A stretch of 64,000 bases of DNA from Massilia norwichensis (GTDB lineage Bacteria > Pseudomonadota > Gammaproteobacteria > Burkholderiales > Burkholderiaceae_D), in the NCBI RefSeq assembly GCF_024753245.1, contig NZ_JANUGX010000016.1, positions 59,085-123,084 of the forward strand, read 5' to 3'. Both the position numbers and the translations under genes were made by a program. A model generated the notes under the pieces. It had not been told where the DNA came from, made no database searches, and worked only from the letters and a program-made list of their open reading frames with translations. This document shows positions 1-10,600 of the stretch, in pieces (the stretch's first letter is position 1; the number at the start of each line of letters is the position of its first letter).

Positions 1-1
1 C

Positions 2-1783
2 GAAATCGAAATCGTGCTCCGCTCGTTCAAGAGCACCTTCGTCACGGTCGGCGTGTTCAGCGCCATCATCAACCTGCTGATGCTGGCACCGTCCCTGTAC
101 ATGCTGCAGGTCTACGACCGCGTGCTGGGCAGCCGCAACGAGATCACGCTGCTGATGCTCACGCTGCTGATCGTCGGCGCCTACCTGTTCATGGGCGGCC
201 TGGAACTGATCCGTTCCTTCGTGCTGGTGCGCGTCGGCGCCCAGTTCGACATGACGCTCAACAAGCGCGTGTACACCGCGGCCTTCGAGCAGAACCTGAA
301 GCAGGCCGGTTTCAACGCCGGCCAGTCGCTCGCTGATCTGACCAACCTGCGTCAGTTCTTGACTGGCAATGCCCTGTTTGCCTTCTTCGACGCACCCTGG
401 TTCCCGATCTACCTGATCGTCATCTTCATGTTCGAACCGGTGCTGGGCCTATTCGCCCTGGCGGGTACCGTGCTCCTGATCATCCTGGCGGTGGTCAACG
501 AACGCGTGACCAAGGAGCCGCTGGCCGAAGCCAACTCGATGTCGATCCAGGCCAACACCCTGGCCACGAATAACCTGCGCAATGCCGAGGTGATCGAGTC
601 GATGGGCATGCTGCCCAACCTGATGGGACGCTGGTTCAAGCTGCACGGCAAATTCCTCGGCCTGCAAGCCAGCGCCAGCCAGAAAGCCGGCGTCATCAGC
701 GGCCTGACCAAGTTCGTGCAGATGTCGATGCAGTCGCTGGTGCTGGGCCTGGGTGCGCTGCTGGTGCTCGACAACAAGATCACCCCGGGCATGATGATTG
801 CCGCGTCGATCCTGCTGGGCCGCACGCTGCAGCCGGTGCAGCAGGTGATCGCCGTGTGGAAGAGCGTCAGCGGCGCACGCAGCGCCTATGAGCGCCTGGA
901 AGCGCTGCTGGAAGCCAATCCGGCGCGCGAAGCCGGCATGGCCCTGCCCAAGCCGCAGGGTGCACTCACCCTGGACAACGTGACAGCCGCGCCGCCGGGC
1001 GTCAAGACCCCGATCGTGAAGGGTGTGTCGTTCGCGATCGCGCCGGGCGACGTGCTGGGCGTGCTGGGGCCGAGCGGCTCCGGCAAGTCGACGCTGGCGC
1101 GCCTGCTGGTGGGCGTCTGGCCGTCGATGATCGGCAAGGTGCGTCTGGATGGCGCCGACATTTACCAGTGGAACAAGGCCGAGCTAGGCCCGCACGTGGG
1201 CTATCTGCCGCAAGACGTTGAACTGTTCGCCGGCAGCATCAGCGAGAACATCGCGCGTTTCGGCGAGGTCGACGCGGACAAGGTGGTGCAGGCCGCCAGG
1301 CGCGCCGGCGTGCACGACATGATCCTGCAGTTCCCGCAGGGCTATGACACCAAGCTGGGCGACGGTGGTGCCGGCCTGTCCGGCGGCCAGAAGCAGCGTA
1401 TCGGCCTGGCCCGTGCGATGTACGACGATCCGGCGCTGATCGTGCTGGATGAGCCGAATTCGAACCTGGATGACGTCGGCGAGCAGGCCCTGCTGGCTGC
1501 GGTCCTCGACCTGCGCCAGCGCGGCAAGACCATCGTCATGATCAGCCACCGCCCGAGCGCGGTGCAGGTGACGACCAAACTGTTGCTGATGCGCGATGGC
1601 GCGGTCCACATGTTCGGACCGACCAACCAGGTGCTCGCCGCCCTGAACGAAGCTGCGAAGAAGGCCGCGGAAGCGCAGGCCGCCGCCCAGGCCCAGGTTG
1701 CGGCCGCCCAGGCTGCCGTCCAGCGTGCCGCTGCCGAGGCCCAGGCCCAGGCCGCGGGTGCCACCACCGGAGAAGGAAAGTAA
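2..1783 (+). CDS. Type I secretion ABC exporter, PrtD-like (5' end outside window)
   Basis: Inner-membrane ABC exporter that energises one-step secretion of a protein through an adaptor and a TolC channel. The N-terminal half (to about residue 290) is a six-helix membrane domain that begins directly with the family phrase SLYMLQVYDRVL; there is no C39 peptidase domain, so it is the PrtD/LapB-like type. The nucleotide-binding half carries Walker A GPSGSGKST, the signature LSGGQKQR and Walker B LIVLDEP. An Ala/Gln-rich tail of about 45 residues follows. A GTG lies at 14, but the frame is open to the window edge and homologues have more residues upstream, so the true start is probably to the left. 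Next gene starts 4 bases downstream. Confidence 0.9.
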   Translation, partial: EIEIVLRSFKSTFVTVGVFSAIINLLMLAPSLYMLQVYDRVLGSRNEITLLMLTLLIVGAYLFMGGLELIRSFVLVRVGAQFDMTLNKRVYTAAFEQNLKQAGFNAGQSLADLTNLRQFLTGNALFAFFDAPWFPIYLIVIFMFEPVLGLFALAGTVLLIILAVVNERVTKEPLAEANSMSIQANTLATNNLRNAEVIESMGMLPNLMGRWFKLHGKFLGLQASASQKAGVISGLTKFVQMSMQSLVLGLGALLVLDNKITPGMMIAASILLGRTLQPVQQVIAVWKSVSGARSAYERLEALLEANPAREAGMALPKPQGALTLDNVTAAPPGVKTPIVKGVSFAIAPGDVLGVLGPSGSGKSTLARLLVGVWPSMIGKVRLDGADIYQWNKAELGPHVGYLPQDVELFAGSISENIARFGEVDADKVVQAARRAGVHDMILQFPQGYDTKLGDGGAGLSGGQKQRIGLARAMYDDPALIVLDEPNSNLDDVGEQALLAAVLDLRQRGKTIVMISHRPSAVQVTTKLLLMRDGAVHMFGPTNQVLAALNEAAKKAAEAQAAAQAQVAAAQAAVQRAAAEAQAQAAGATTGEGK

Positions 1784-1786
1784 TTC

Positions 1787-3139
1787 ATGAAGCTGATCAG
1801 TAACAAGGCGCAGGACGTCGTCTCCCACGACGTCGCGCCGGTCGAAGTCAATACCGACGCGCGCGCGTTCTCGCGCATGGGCTGGCTGATCGTCCTGCTG
1901 GGCGTCGGCGGCTTCCTGCTGTGGGCCCTGCTGGCGCCGCTCGACAAGGGCGTGCCGATGGCCGGCACCGTGGCCAAGGAATCGAACCGCCAAGCCGTGC
2001 AGCACCAGACCGGCGGCACCATCCAGCAGATCCTGGTGCGCGATGGCGACGTCGTCAAGGCGGGCCAGGTGCTGGTGCGCATGAACCCGGTGCTGGCCCA
2101 ATCGGCGGTCGAGATGACCGATGCCCAGTACCTGAGTGCGCGTGCGATCGAGGCGCGCCTGCAGGCCGAGCGCGATGGCCGCCATACCATCGTCTTCCCG
2201 GCCGAGCTGGAGCAGAACAGCAAGGATCCGCGCGTGTCCGAGATCATGAGCCTGCAGCGTTCGCTGCTGGCCTCGCGCCAGGCATCGCTGCAGAACGAAC
2301 TGGGCGGCATCGACGAGAGCATCGCCGGTCTCAAGGTCCAGGTGCAGGGCCTGCAGGAATCGCGCCAGAGCAAGAAGGAACAGGTCGACATCCTCAAGGA
2401 GCAGTTGGCCGGCATGCGCGATCTGGCCAAGGAAGGCTATGTCGCCCGCAATCGCCTGCTCGACCTGGAGCGCACCTACGCCCAGCTGAACGGCTCGATC
2501 TCGGAAGACATCGGCAACATCGGCCGCGCCCAGCGCCAGGTGACCGAGCTCACCCTGCGCAAGGCCCAGCGCGTGCAGGACTACCAGAAGGAAGTGCGCA
2601 CCCAGCTGACCGAAGTGCAGAAGGAAGCCGATGCCCAGCAGGCCCGCCTGCAGGCGCAGAAGTTCGAACTGGCCAATGTCGAGGTGAAAGCGCCGGCCGA
2701 CGGCACCGTCGTCAACCTGGCTGCGTTCACGCCCGGCGGCGTGATCCCGCCTGGCTTCAAGATCATGGACATCGTGCCGACCAACGACCCGCTGGTGGTC
2801 GAGGGCAACCTGCCGGTCAACCTGGTCGACCGCGTGCACCCGGGCCTGAAGACGGAGCTGATCTTCTCGGCCTTCAACGCCAACCGCACGCCGCACATTC
2901 CGGGCGAAGTCGAACAGGTCGCGGCCGACCGCACCGTCGACGAGCGCACCGGCGCCGCCTACTACAAGGTGCGCGTGAAGGTCACGCCGGAAGGCGCGAA
3001 GCTGATCGCCCATCACAAGCTGGCGATCCGTCCCGGCATGCCGGTGGAGCTGTTCGTCAAGACCGGCGAGCGCACCATGATGAATTACCTGCTGAAGCCG
3101 GTGCTCGACCGTGCGAAGTCGTCGATGGCGGAGGAGTGA
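1787..3139 (+). CDS. HlyD-family type I secretion adaptor (PrtE-like)
   Basis: Periplasmic adaptor linking the upstream ABC exporter to the downstream TolC-like channel. A short cytoplasmic tail is followed by one membrane anchor at about residues 30-48, a split biotinyl-lipoyl domain (GTIQQILVRDGDVVKAGQVL at about 77-96), a long coiled coil at about 150-290, and the returning lipoyl/beta-barrel half (VEVKAPADGTVVN). At 450 residues it has normal family length. It sits between exporter and channel genes with 3-base and 2-base gaps, so the three are one operon. Confidence 0.92.
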   Translation: MKLISNKAQDVVSHDVAPVEVNTDARAFSRMGWLIVLLGVGGFLLWALLAPLDKGVPMAGTVAKESNRQAVQHQTGGTIQQILVRDGDVVKAGQVLVRMNPVLAQSAVEMTDAQYLSARAIEARLQAERDGRHTIVFPAELEQNSKDPRVSEIMSLQRSLLASRQASLQNELGGIDESIAGLKVQVQGLQESRQSKKEQVDILKEQLAGMRDLAKEGYVARNRLLDLERTYAQLNGSISEDIGNIGRAQRQVTELTLRKAQRVQDYQKEVRTQLTEVQKEADAQQARLQAQKFELANVEVKAPADGTVVNLAAFTPGGVIPPGFKIMDIVPTNDPLVVEGNLPVNLVDRVHPGLKTELIFSAFNANRTPHIPGEVEQVAADRTVDERTGAAYYKVRVKVTPEGAKLIAHHKLAIRPGMPVELFVKTGERTMMNYLLKPVLDRAKSSMAEE

Positions 3140-3141
3140 GC

Positions 3142-4500
3142 GTGGCCAGCAAGACGATCAAACGCCGCAGCCTCGCGCTCGCGGCCGGCATGGCGGCGCT
3201 GTTGGCCGCCGGCCAGGCCGGCGCGATCAGCCTCCAGCAAGCCTACGAGGCGGCGCTGAAGAATGACCCGCAGTACCGCATGAACTATTACGAGCGCGAA
3301 TCGGCAAGGGAAAACCGCATCCTTGGGCGTTCGAACCTGCTGCCCAGCGTCTCGGCCAGCTATTCGGCCAGCCGTAACGTGGCCGATATCGAGACGCTGC
3401 AGAACTACTACGATCTCGGCACTGCCCAGTCGATCAAGCACCCGCGCTACATCAGCCACTCGTCGGTCGTGCAGCTGCGCCAGCCCATCCTGAACCTTGA
3501 TGGCATTGCGCGCTACCGCCAGGGCAAGGTGATCGCAGAGCAGGGCGAGGCCGCGTTCGAATCCGGCACCGACGAGGTGACCGTGCGCGTGGCCAGCGCC
3601 TACATGGACGCGCTGTTCGCGGACGATCAGGTGGCGCTCTCGAAAGTCGCACGTGACATGTATCTCGAGATGATGCACGTGAACAATCGCCTGTTCGAGA
3701 AGGGCGAGGGGACCAAGACCGACATGCTGGAAACCCAGGCCCGGCTCGACATCGCCGAGGCCCAATTGACCGAAGCGAAGGACAATGCGGTCGCGGCGCG
3801 CGCCACCCTGGCCGGCGTGATCGGCATGGACCCGGGCCAGCTGGACCAGCTGACCGAGAGCTTCCGCCCTGCCACGCTCGCGTTCGGCAGCTTCGAGGAG
3901 TGGGAAAAGATGGCGCGCGCGCACAACCACGAGCTGGCGGCAGCCCGTCTCGCGGTCGAGAATGCGCGCCTGGACATCCAGCGCAATAAAGCGGGCCACT
4001 ATCCGCGCGTGGACTTCATTGCCGCCTACAGCAAAGGCAATTCGGAATCGATCAACACCTACGACCAGGCGACGGTCAACCGCACCATCGGCGTCCAGGT
4101 GAACATCCCGATCTACCAGGGCGGCGCGATCAGCGCGACCACCCGCCAGGCGGCCGCCGGTTACGAGCGTGCGCAGGCGGACCTCGACGCACGCACCAAC
4201 AAGGTCCTGGTCGAGTTGCGAAAAGCCCACAACACCGTGCTGTCCAGCGTGCACAAGATCGAGGCGCTGGAAAAAGCCGTCGCGTCCGGCCAGTTGCTGA
4301 TGAAGGCCACCGAGCAGAGCATCAAGGGTGGCGTGCGCATCAACCTGGACCTGCTGAATGCCCAGCAGCAGCTGTACACCAGCCAGCGCGACCTGGCCCA
4401 GGCCCGCTACACCTACCTGATCGGCCTGCTGCGCCTGCGCGCCGCGGCCGGGACGCTGGATGCCTCGGGCGTGCGTGAAGTGGCGGCTTACTTCCGCTGA
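3142..4500 (+). CDS. TolC-family outer membrane channel of the type I secretion system
   Basis: Outer membrane efflux/secretion channel. A signal peptide is visible (RRSLALAAGMAALLAAGQAGA) ahead of ISLQQAYEAALKNDPQYRMN, the classic start of the mature TolC fold, and the two OEP repeats follow (the second includes NIPIYQGGAISATTRQA and the helical LLNAQQQLYTSQRDLAQARYTYL). The start is the GTG two bases after the adaptor stop codon; the frame remains open far upstream but that part is a shadow of the adaptor gene. 452 residues. A strong terminator follows directly. Confidence 0.9.
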   Translation: MASKTIKRRSLALAAGMAALLAAGQAGAISLQQAYEAALKNDPQYRMNYYERESARENRILGRSNLLPSVSASYSASRNVADIETLQNYYDLGTAQSIKHPRYISHSSVVQLRQPILNLDGIARYRQGKVIAEQGEAAFESGTDEVTVRVASAYMDALFADDQVALSKVARDMYLEMMHVNNRLFEKGEGTKTDMLETQARLDIAEAQLTEAKDNAVAARATLAGVIGMDPGQLDQLTESFRPATLAFGSFEEWEKMARAHNHELAAARLAVENARLDIQRNKAGHYPRVDFIAAYSKGNSESINTYDQATVNRTIGVQVNIPIYQGGAISATTRQAAAGYERAQADLDARTNKVLVELRKAHNTVLSSVHKIEALEKAVASGQLLMKATEQSIKGGVRINLDLLNAQQQLYTSQRDLAQARYTYLIGLLRLRAAAGTLDASGVREVAAYFR

Positions 4501-4517
4501 CTTTTCCCCGCTTCAAG

Positions 4518-4549
4518 AAAACCCACTGCGCAAACAGTGGGTTTTTTTT
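4518..4549 (+). terminator. Rho-independent terminator of the type I secretion operon
   Basis: An 11-bp perfect stem (4518-4528 with 4535-4545, six-base loop) runs into eight T residues. It closes the three-gene operon and separates it from the DUF4214 gene, which therefore needs its own promoter. Confidence 0.9.
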
Positions 4550-4729
4550 CGCCGTTCAATAAAACGGCCGAGTTGCGTCAGTCATTTAACACTTCTGCCC
4601 ATGCAGGCTGGATTTCTCGAAAAAAATCTTTTTCTTTCAAGAACTTACGAGCTATCGCGCACGGTTGAGTGCGCCTCCAAAAACGAGGATGCGGTATATT
4701 TTTTTTACATTATTCCTAAGGAGGCCATG

Positions 4730-5341
4730 ATGGCGACCGTGAACGAAACAGAAGTGCAGAAACTGTACGTTGCATATTTCAGCCGCCCGGCGGATGTCGC
4801 CGGCCTGGCATATTGGGTGGATGTGCTGGCCAACCACCCGAACGGCTATCAACAGATTTCCTCGAGCTTTGCCGCCTCGGACGAATACAAGGCGATGTAC
4901 GCCGGCATGGACAGCCGCGCCACGGTCAGCGCCGTGTACGAGCACCTGTTCGGCCGTGCTGCCGAAGCTGCGGGTGTGGATTACTGGGCCAAGCTGCTCG
5001 ACGCAAAGACCATCACGATCGATAACGTCGTGACCCAGGTCGCCGCCGGCGCCCAGGGTACCGACAAGGTCGCCTATAACGGCAAGGTGTCGGTCGCGAG
5101 TTCGTTCACGTCCCACCTGGACCTGGCAGTCGAACAGAAAGCCTATTCGACCACGGCCGGCCTGAAGATGGCATCGGATTATGTCGCCAGCGTGAAAGAC
5201 CTGACCTCCGCGGCGATGGCCATGGACCCGGGCAATATCGACATCACGATCGAGAACATGGTCAAAGCCGCAGGCGTGAGTATGGATGCGCCGGCCGCGC
5301 TGGTCGGGGTCGCCGAGCCGCTGCCGGCATTCCACGTCTGA
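4730..5341 (+). CDS. DUF4214-domain protein, probable type I secretion substrate
   Basis: A 203-residue protein with two tandem copies of a DUF4214-like helical unit: LYVAYFSRPADVAGLAYW near the N-terminus and VYEHLFGRAAEAAGVDYW about 45 residues later. No signal peptide and no membrane segment. A near-perfect ribosome-binding site (TAAGGAGG, 4717-4724) precedes two adjacent ATGs (4727, 4730); the second has the better spacing. DUF4214 units are common in large RTX-type proteins exported by type I systems, and this gene follows such a system immediately, so secretion by it is likely but inferred. The protein lacks visible RTX nonapeptides. Confidence 0.75.
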   Translation: MATVNETEVQKLYVAYFSRPADVAGLAYWVDVLANHPNGYQQISSSFAASDEYKAMYAGMDSRATVSAVYEHLFGRAAEAAGVDYWAKLLDAKTITIDNVVTQVAAGAQGTDKVAYNGKVSVASSFTSHLDLAVEQKAYSTTAGLKMASDYVASVKDLTSAAMAMDPGNIDITIENMVKAAGVSMDAPAALVGVAEPLPAFHV

Positions 5342-5419
5342 GTCGATACACGTCCAGGCAGGAACACGTTTTAGACGTGAAATTTTATTTCACGCAAGCC
5401 GCGTGAATGAAATAAAAGA

Positions 5420-5444
5420 AAACCGCCGGTTCGCCCGGCGGTTT
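5420..5444. terminator. Bidirectional terminator between DUF4214 gene and trhO
   Basis: A 10-bp perfect inverted repeat (5420-5429 with 5435-5444, loop TTCGC). On the minus strand it is followed by a T-rich run (complement of the A-rich 5411-5420), making it a good terminator for trhO; on the plus strand only three T follow. Confidence 0.75.
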
Positions 5445-5451
5445 GTCATTG

Positions 5452-6321
5452 TCAGGCCTGGGCCTGGTTCTGCTCCGGCGCTGCAGCGCTCTTGTGGGCG
5501 CAGTGCGGGCAGGACACGCCGACCACGTATTCGGGCGCCAGCTGCTGGCGCGGCGTGACCACTGCGCGGCAGGCGAAGCATTGCACGGTTTCGGTCGGCT
5601 CCAGCTTCGGGTTGAGCGCGGTACGGTAGTCGAACACGAAGCAGTCGCCCTTGTAGTGGTCGCCGCCGACTTCCTCGAAATACTTCAGGATGCCGCCGTC
5701 GAGCTGGTACACGCGCTCGTAGCCGATGTTCTGCATGTGGATGGCGGCTTTCTCGCAACGGATGCCACCGGTGCAGAAGGTCACCACGGTCTTGCCCTGC
5801 AGTTCATCCTTGTGCTTCGCCACCACTTCCGGGAATTCGCTGAACTTGTCGATGCGGTAGTCGAGCGTGTTTTCGAAGGTGCCGACGTCCACTTCGAAGG
5901 CGTTGCGGGTTTCCATCATCACGACCGGTACGCCGTCGTCGTCGTGGCCCTGGTCGAGCCAGCGCTTGAGCGTCTTCGGATCGACCGAGGGCGCGCGGCC
6001 GAGTTCCGGCTTGATCAGCGGCATGCGCATCGTGATGATTTCCTTCTTGATGCGAACCAGCATGCGGCGGTGCGACTGTTCTTCCGACAGGCTTTCCTTC
6101 CACTCCAGGTCGGCCAGGCGGGCGTCGCTGCGGACCCAGGCCAGGTACTGGTCGATCTGTTCGCGCGGACCCGACACGAACATGTTGATGCCTTCCGGCG
6201 TCAGCAGGACCGTGCCTTTCAGGCCGAGTTCGTTGCACTGCGCCTGGTACTGCAGGCGCATCTCTTCGAGGTTGTCGAGGGTGACGAATTTGTAAGCAGC
6301 GATATTGACGTGCATGATCAT
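5452..6321 (-). CDS. trhO: tRNA uridine(34) hydroxylase TrhO (YceA, rhodanese family)
   Basis: Cytoplasmic enzyme that hydroxylates U34 of certain tRNAs on the way to 5-methoxy- or carboxymethoxy-uridine. An N-terminal alpha/beta domain (about 1-125) precedes a rhodanese domain with the loop [11 protein letters not shown] (Cys183 and Cys189), the family hallmark. A C-terminal tail has two Cys-x-x-Cys pairs (248/251 and 271/274), which look like a small zinc site. 289 residues; a second ATG two codons in (6315) is an equally good start. Single gene, convergent with the DUF4214 gene. Confidence 0.93.
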   Translation of the reverse strand: MIMHVNIAAYKFVTLDNLEEMRLQYQAQCNELGLKGTVLLTPEGINMFVSGPREQIDQYLAWVRSDARLADLEWKESLSEEQSHRRMLVRIKKEIITMRMPLIKPELGRAPSVDPKTLKRWLDQGHDDDGVPVVMMETRNAFEVDVGTFENTLDYRIDKFSEFPEVVAKHKDELQGKTVVTFCTGGIRCEKAAIHMQNIGYERVYQLDGGILKYFEEVGGDHYKGDCFVFDYRTALNPKLEPTETVQCFACRAVVTPRQQLAPEYVVGVSCPHCAHKSAAAPEQNQAQA

Positions 6322-6459
6322 TAGAAGGCGAGTGCGGAAGACAGCCGGACATTATAAGCCACGGGCGCGCCCAGGTCAGCGTGTCGCTTCAGCGATGTAG
6401 CTTCCAGGACAATTGCCATTTACAATGCATGTTTTCTTAGCAAGCCCTGCCGGCCAATC

Positions 6460-7584
6460 ATGCAATCGCTCAATCTGCAGTACAACCCGCGCATTGACCA
6501 GTTGCGCTGGCTGGCCGCGACCATCGTCTTCCTGTTCCACTTCCAGCTCGAATACCGCGGGCTTGGCGGGCCGGCGCTGGTGTCGCCCTGGGCCGCCCTG
6601 ATCACCGAGGGGCATACCGGCGTCGGGCTGTTCTTCACGCTGTCGGGCTTCCTGTTCATGCAGATTGTGCTGCACCAGAAGACCATCGTCTATGGCGACT
6701 TTCTGCGCAACCGGGTGCTGCGCATCGTGCCGCTGTTCCTGACCATTTTCCTGATCGCGACCTCGATCGGACGCGACAACTTCCAGCCGCAGGATATCTT
6801 CTATCTGTTCGCGACCAACCTCGGCCACGCACCCACCTCCGGCACGCCGGTCACCGGCGCGGCGTGGACGATTTCGCTCGAGTTCCTGTTCTATATGGTG
6901 TTCCCGTTCCTGGCGCGCTTCGCCATGGAGCGCGGACCGCGTTACCTGCTCAGCCTGCTGGTGCTGATGGCATTCTTTAAACTCAGCGCCTACACGGTCA
7001 ACGCCAACAGCACGCTGATGTATTTCTGCACCTTCGTGGGCCGCTTCGACCAGTTCCTGATCGGCATGCTGGCCGCCATGCTCTACCAGCAGCAGCGCAG
7101 CTTCAGGGTGCCGCCCGCCTTCGGGCCGCTGCTGTTGCTGGGCGCCACCGTGCTGGTGGTGTGCGAAATGGCGGCGCTGCATCATTACGCGCCGTTCGGC
7201 GCGACCCCGAAATCGGCGTTCTGGATTTTCTGGTCGATGTTCGAGAGCGCGGGCTGGGCAGCCTTCATCCTGGCCTGGCTGGCATTCGGCCCGCGTCTGC
7301 CGGCACTGCTCGACCGCGTGCTCTGCCATGGCGGCAAGGTCAGCTTTTCCTTTTACCTGCTGCACATGGCCTTGCTGCATCTGCTGGCCGTGCAGGTCGG
7401 GCGTGTGGTGCCCACCGGCAATGGCTGGATCGATGCCTTCATCATGATCGCGCTTACCTATGGCGCCACCTGGCTGCTGGCGACGCTGAGCTACAACACG
7501 ATCGAAGAACCCTTCCTGCGCATGCGCCGTCGTTATGGAATTGGCAAGACCACAGAATTTGGCGAAATTGCCACGTCGAAATAA
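6460..7584 (+). CDS. Acyltransferase 3 family membrane protein (OafA/YrhL-like)
   Basis: Predicted integral membrane O-acyltransferase that would decorate a surface glycan, lipid or small molecule. It starts with the family phrase IDQLRWLAATIVFLFHFQLEY, in which the conserved histidine of the R/H motif is present, and has about ten hydrophobic segments. HTGVGLFFTLSGFLF at about residues 48-62 is the second conserved block. 374 residues, with no SGNH extension. The acceptor cannot be told from sequence; neighbours trhO and dnaE give no clue. Confidence 0.85.
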   Translation: MQSLNLQYNPRIDQLRWLAATIVFLFHFQLEYRGLGGPALVSPWAALITEGHTGVGLFFTLSGFLFMQIVLHQKTIVYGDFLRNRVLRIVPLFLTIFLIATSIGRDNFQPQDIFYLFATNLGHAPTSGTPVTGAAWTISLEFLFYMVFPFLARFAMERGPRYLLSLLVLMAFFKLSAYTVNANSTLMYFCTFVGRFDQFLIGMLAAMLYQQQRSFRVPPAFGPLLLLGATVLVVCEMAALHHYAPFGATPKSAFWIFWSMFESAGWAAFILAWLAFGPRLPALLDRVLCHGGKVSFSFYLLHMALLHLLAVQVGRVVPTGNGWIDAFIMIALTYGATWLLATLSYNTIEEPFLRMRRRYGIGKTTEFGEIATSK

Positions 7585-7637
7585 CGGAAAGAAACTCAGC
7601 GGCCCCATGTCCCGGCCGCTGGCGGTAAAATGATGGG

Positions 7638-10600
7638 ATGACTTCCCCGATTTTTACCCACCTGCGCGTCCATTCCGAATACTCGATCGTCGACGGCCTG
7701 GTCCGCATCGACGACCTGGTGGCGGCCGCCGTGAAGGACGGGCAGCCTGCGCTGGCCGTGACCGACCTGGCCAACGCCTTCGCCCTGGTTCGTTTCTACA
7801 AAGCCGCGCGTGGCAAGGGCGTCAAGCCCATCGTCGGGGTCGACGCCTGGATTACCAACGACGAGAACCGCGACAAGCCGTTCCGCCTGCTGATCCTCTG
7901 CAAGAACAAGACCGGCTACCTGCAGCTGTGCGAACTGCTGTCCAAAGCCTGGCTGACCAATCAATACAAGGGCAGGGCCGAGATCCGCGTCGAGTGGCTG
8001 GAAGCGCTGGCAACCTCGGTCTCGACGCTGGAACCGGACGTGCCGCAATCGAACGCCCTGATCGTGCTGTCGGGCGCCCAGTTCGGCGACATCGGCCAGG
8101 CCATCGACAATGGCGACATCGCCAAGGCCGAAGCTTGCGCCCAGCGCTGGGCGCAGCTGTTCCCGGGTCACTTCTACGTCGAGATCCAGCGCGCCGGCCA
8201 GCCCAACCAGGAGCAGCAGGTGCGCCATTCGGTGGCGCTGGCCGGCCGCCTCGGGCTGCCGGTGGTGGCGACCCACCCGGTGCAGTTCATCAAGAAGGAA
8301 GAGTTCATCGCCCACGAAGCGCGCGTCTGCATCGCCGAGGGCGAGATGCTGGCCAACGCCAAGCGCGTGCGCCGCTTCAACGAGAACATGTGCTTCAAGT
8401 CCCAGGACGAGATGGCCGAGCTGTTCAAGGACCTGCCGGGCGCGCTCGCCAATTCGGTGGAGATCGCCAAGCGCTGCAACGTGACCCTGACGCTGGGCAA
8501 ACCGCAGCTGCCGAACTTCCCGACCCCGGGCATGACCATCGACGAATTCCTGGTCGCCGAAACGAAGAAGGGCCTGGAAGAGCGCCTGATCCAGCTGTTC
8601 CCCGATCCCGAGGTGCGCGAGAAAGAGCGTCCGCGCTACGAGGCGCGCCTGGAGTTCGAGAACAACACCATCATCAAGATGAAGTTCCCGGGCTACTTCC
8701 TGATCGTGGCGGAGTTCATCCAGTGGGGTAAAAACAACGGCGTGCCGATCGGCCCGGGCCGCGGCTCGGGTGCGGGTTCGCTGGTGGCGTACGCGCTGAA
8801 GATCACCGACCTCGATCCGCTGAAGTACAACCTGCTGTTCGAACGTTTCCTGAACCCGGAACGCGTCTCGATGCCCGACTTCGACATCGACTTTTGCCAG
8901 GAAAAGCGCGAACTGGTGATCCAGCACGTGAAGGATTTGTACGGCCGCGACGCGGTCTCGCAGATCGCCACCTTCGGTACCATGGCGGCCAAAGGCGCGA
9001 TCCGCGACGTCGGCCGCGTGCTCGATTTCGGCTACAACTTCTGCGACGGCATCTCGAAGCTGATTCCGTTCAAGCCGGGCAAACCGGTGTCGATCGCCGA
9101 GGCGATCGAAGAGGAACCGCTGCTCAAGGAACGCCTCGAGAACGAGGAAGAAGTGAAGCAGCTGCTGGACCTTGCCCAGCAGGTCGAAGGCATCACCCGT
9201 AACATCGGCATGCACGCCGGCGGCGTGCTGATCGCCCCCGGCAAGCTCACCGACTTCTGCCCGCTGTACACCCAGGGCGGCGATGCCGGCGTGGTTTCGC
9301 AGTACGACAAGGACGACGTGGAGGCCGCCGGCCTGGTCAAGTTCGACTTCCTGGGCCTGACCACGCTGACCATCCTCGACCGCGCCGTGAACTACATCCG
9401 CGCGCTCGATCCGCAGGACGCCAACTTCAACCTCGAATCGCTGCCGCTGACCGACCGGCCTTCGTACAAGCTGCTGACGGAAGCCAAGACCGTGGCCGTG
9501 TTCCAGCTTGAATCGCGCGGCATGCAGGGCATGCTGAAGGATGCGCGCCCCGACCGCTTCGAGGACATCATCGCGCTGGTGGCGCTGTACCGTCCGGGCC
9601 CGATGGACCTGATCCCGGACTTCTGCAAACGCAAGCACGGCGAAAAGTTCGACTACCCGGACCCGCGCACCGAGTCCATCCTGTCCGAGACCTACGGCAT
9701 CATGGTCTATCAGGAGCAGGTGATGCAGATGGCGCAGATCGTCGGCGGCTACTCGCTGGGCGGCGCGGACATGCTGCGCCGCGCGATGGGTAAGAAGAAG
9801 GCCGAGGAGATGGCCGAGCACCGCGCGATCTTCCGCGCCGGCGCCGCCAAGGACGGCCTGTCGACCGAGAAGGCCGACGAGATCTTCGACTTGATGGAAA
9901 AGTTCGCGGGCTACGGCTTCAACAAGTCGCACGCCGCCGCCTACGCGCTGCTGTCGTATCACACGGCTTACCTGAAGGTCCACCACACCGCCGCGTTCAT
10001 GGCAGCCAACATGTCGCTGGCCATGGAAGACACGGACAAGATCAAGATCCTGGTCGAGGATTCGATCGACGTCTGCAAGCTGACCATCCTGCCGCCGGAC
10101 GTCAACGAATCGCAGTTCCGCTTCACCCCGGAAGGCCCGCCGCGATCAAGCACCGGCAAGCAGGTGTCGAACATCCGCTACGGCCTGGGCGGCGTGAAGG
10201 GCGCGGGCCAGGGCGCGATCGAAGCGATCATCGCCGCGCGCAACGAAGGCGGCAAATTCAAGGACCTGTTCGACTTCTGCATGCGCGTGGACCGCAAGCA
10301 GATCAACCGCCGCACCATCGAATCGCTGATCCGCGCCGGCGCCATGGACTGCTTCGGCGTCGATCGCGCGGTGCTGCTGGCTTCGGTCGGCTTCGCGATG
10401 GAAGCGGCCGGCCAGGCCGCCGCCGCCGCCAACCAGGTCAGCCTGTTCGGCGGCGACGATTCGGATCTGGTGGCCCCGCCGGAATACGTCAAAGCCACGC
10501 CCTGGACCGACCGCCAGAAACTGTCGGAAGAGAAGACCGCGCTCGGCTACTACCTGTCGGGCCACATGTTCGACTCTTACCAGGCCGAGGTGCGGCGCTT

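Noticed and set aside
1184..3016. 610-codon minus-strand frame opposite the secretion genes
   Set aside because: It is the shadow of high-GC codon use in two well-supported plus-strand genes and contains long His/Gln/Arg-rich text without any domain.
4640..4705. Promoter of the DUF4214 gene (TTGAGT and TATATT)
   Set aside because: The two boxes are 24 bases apart, too far for a sigma-70 promoter, and no better -35 was found.
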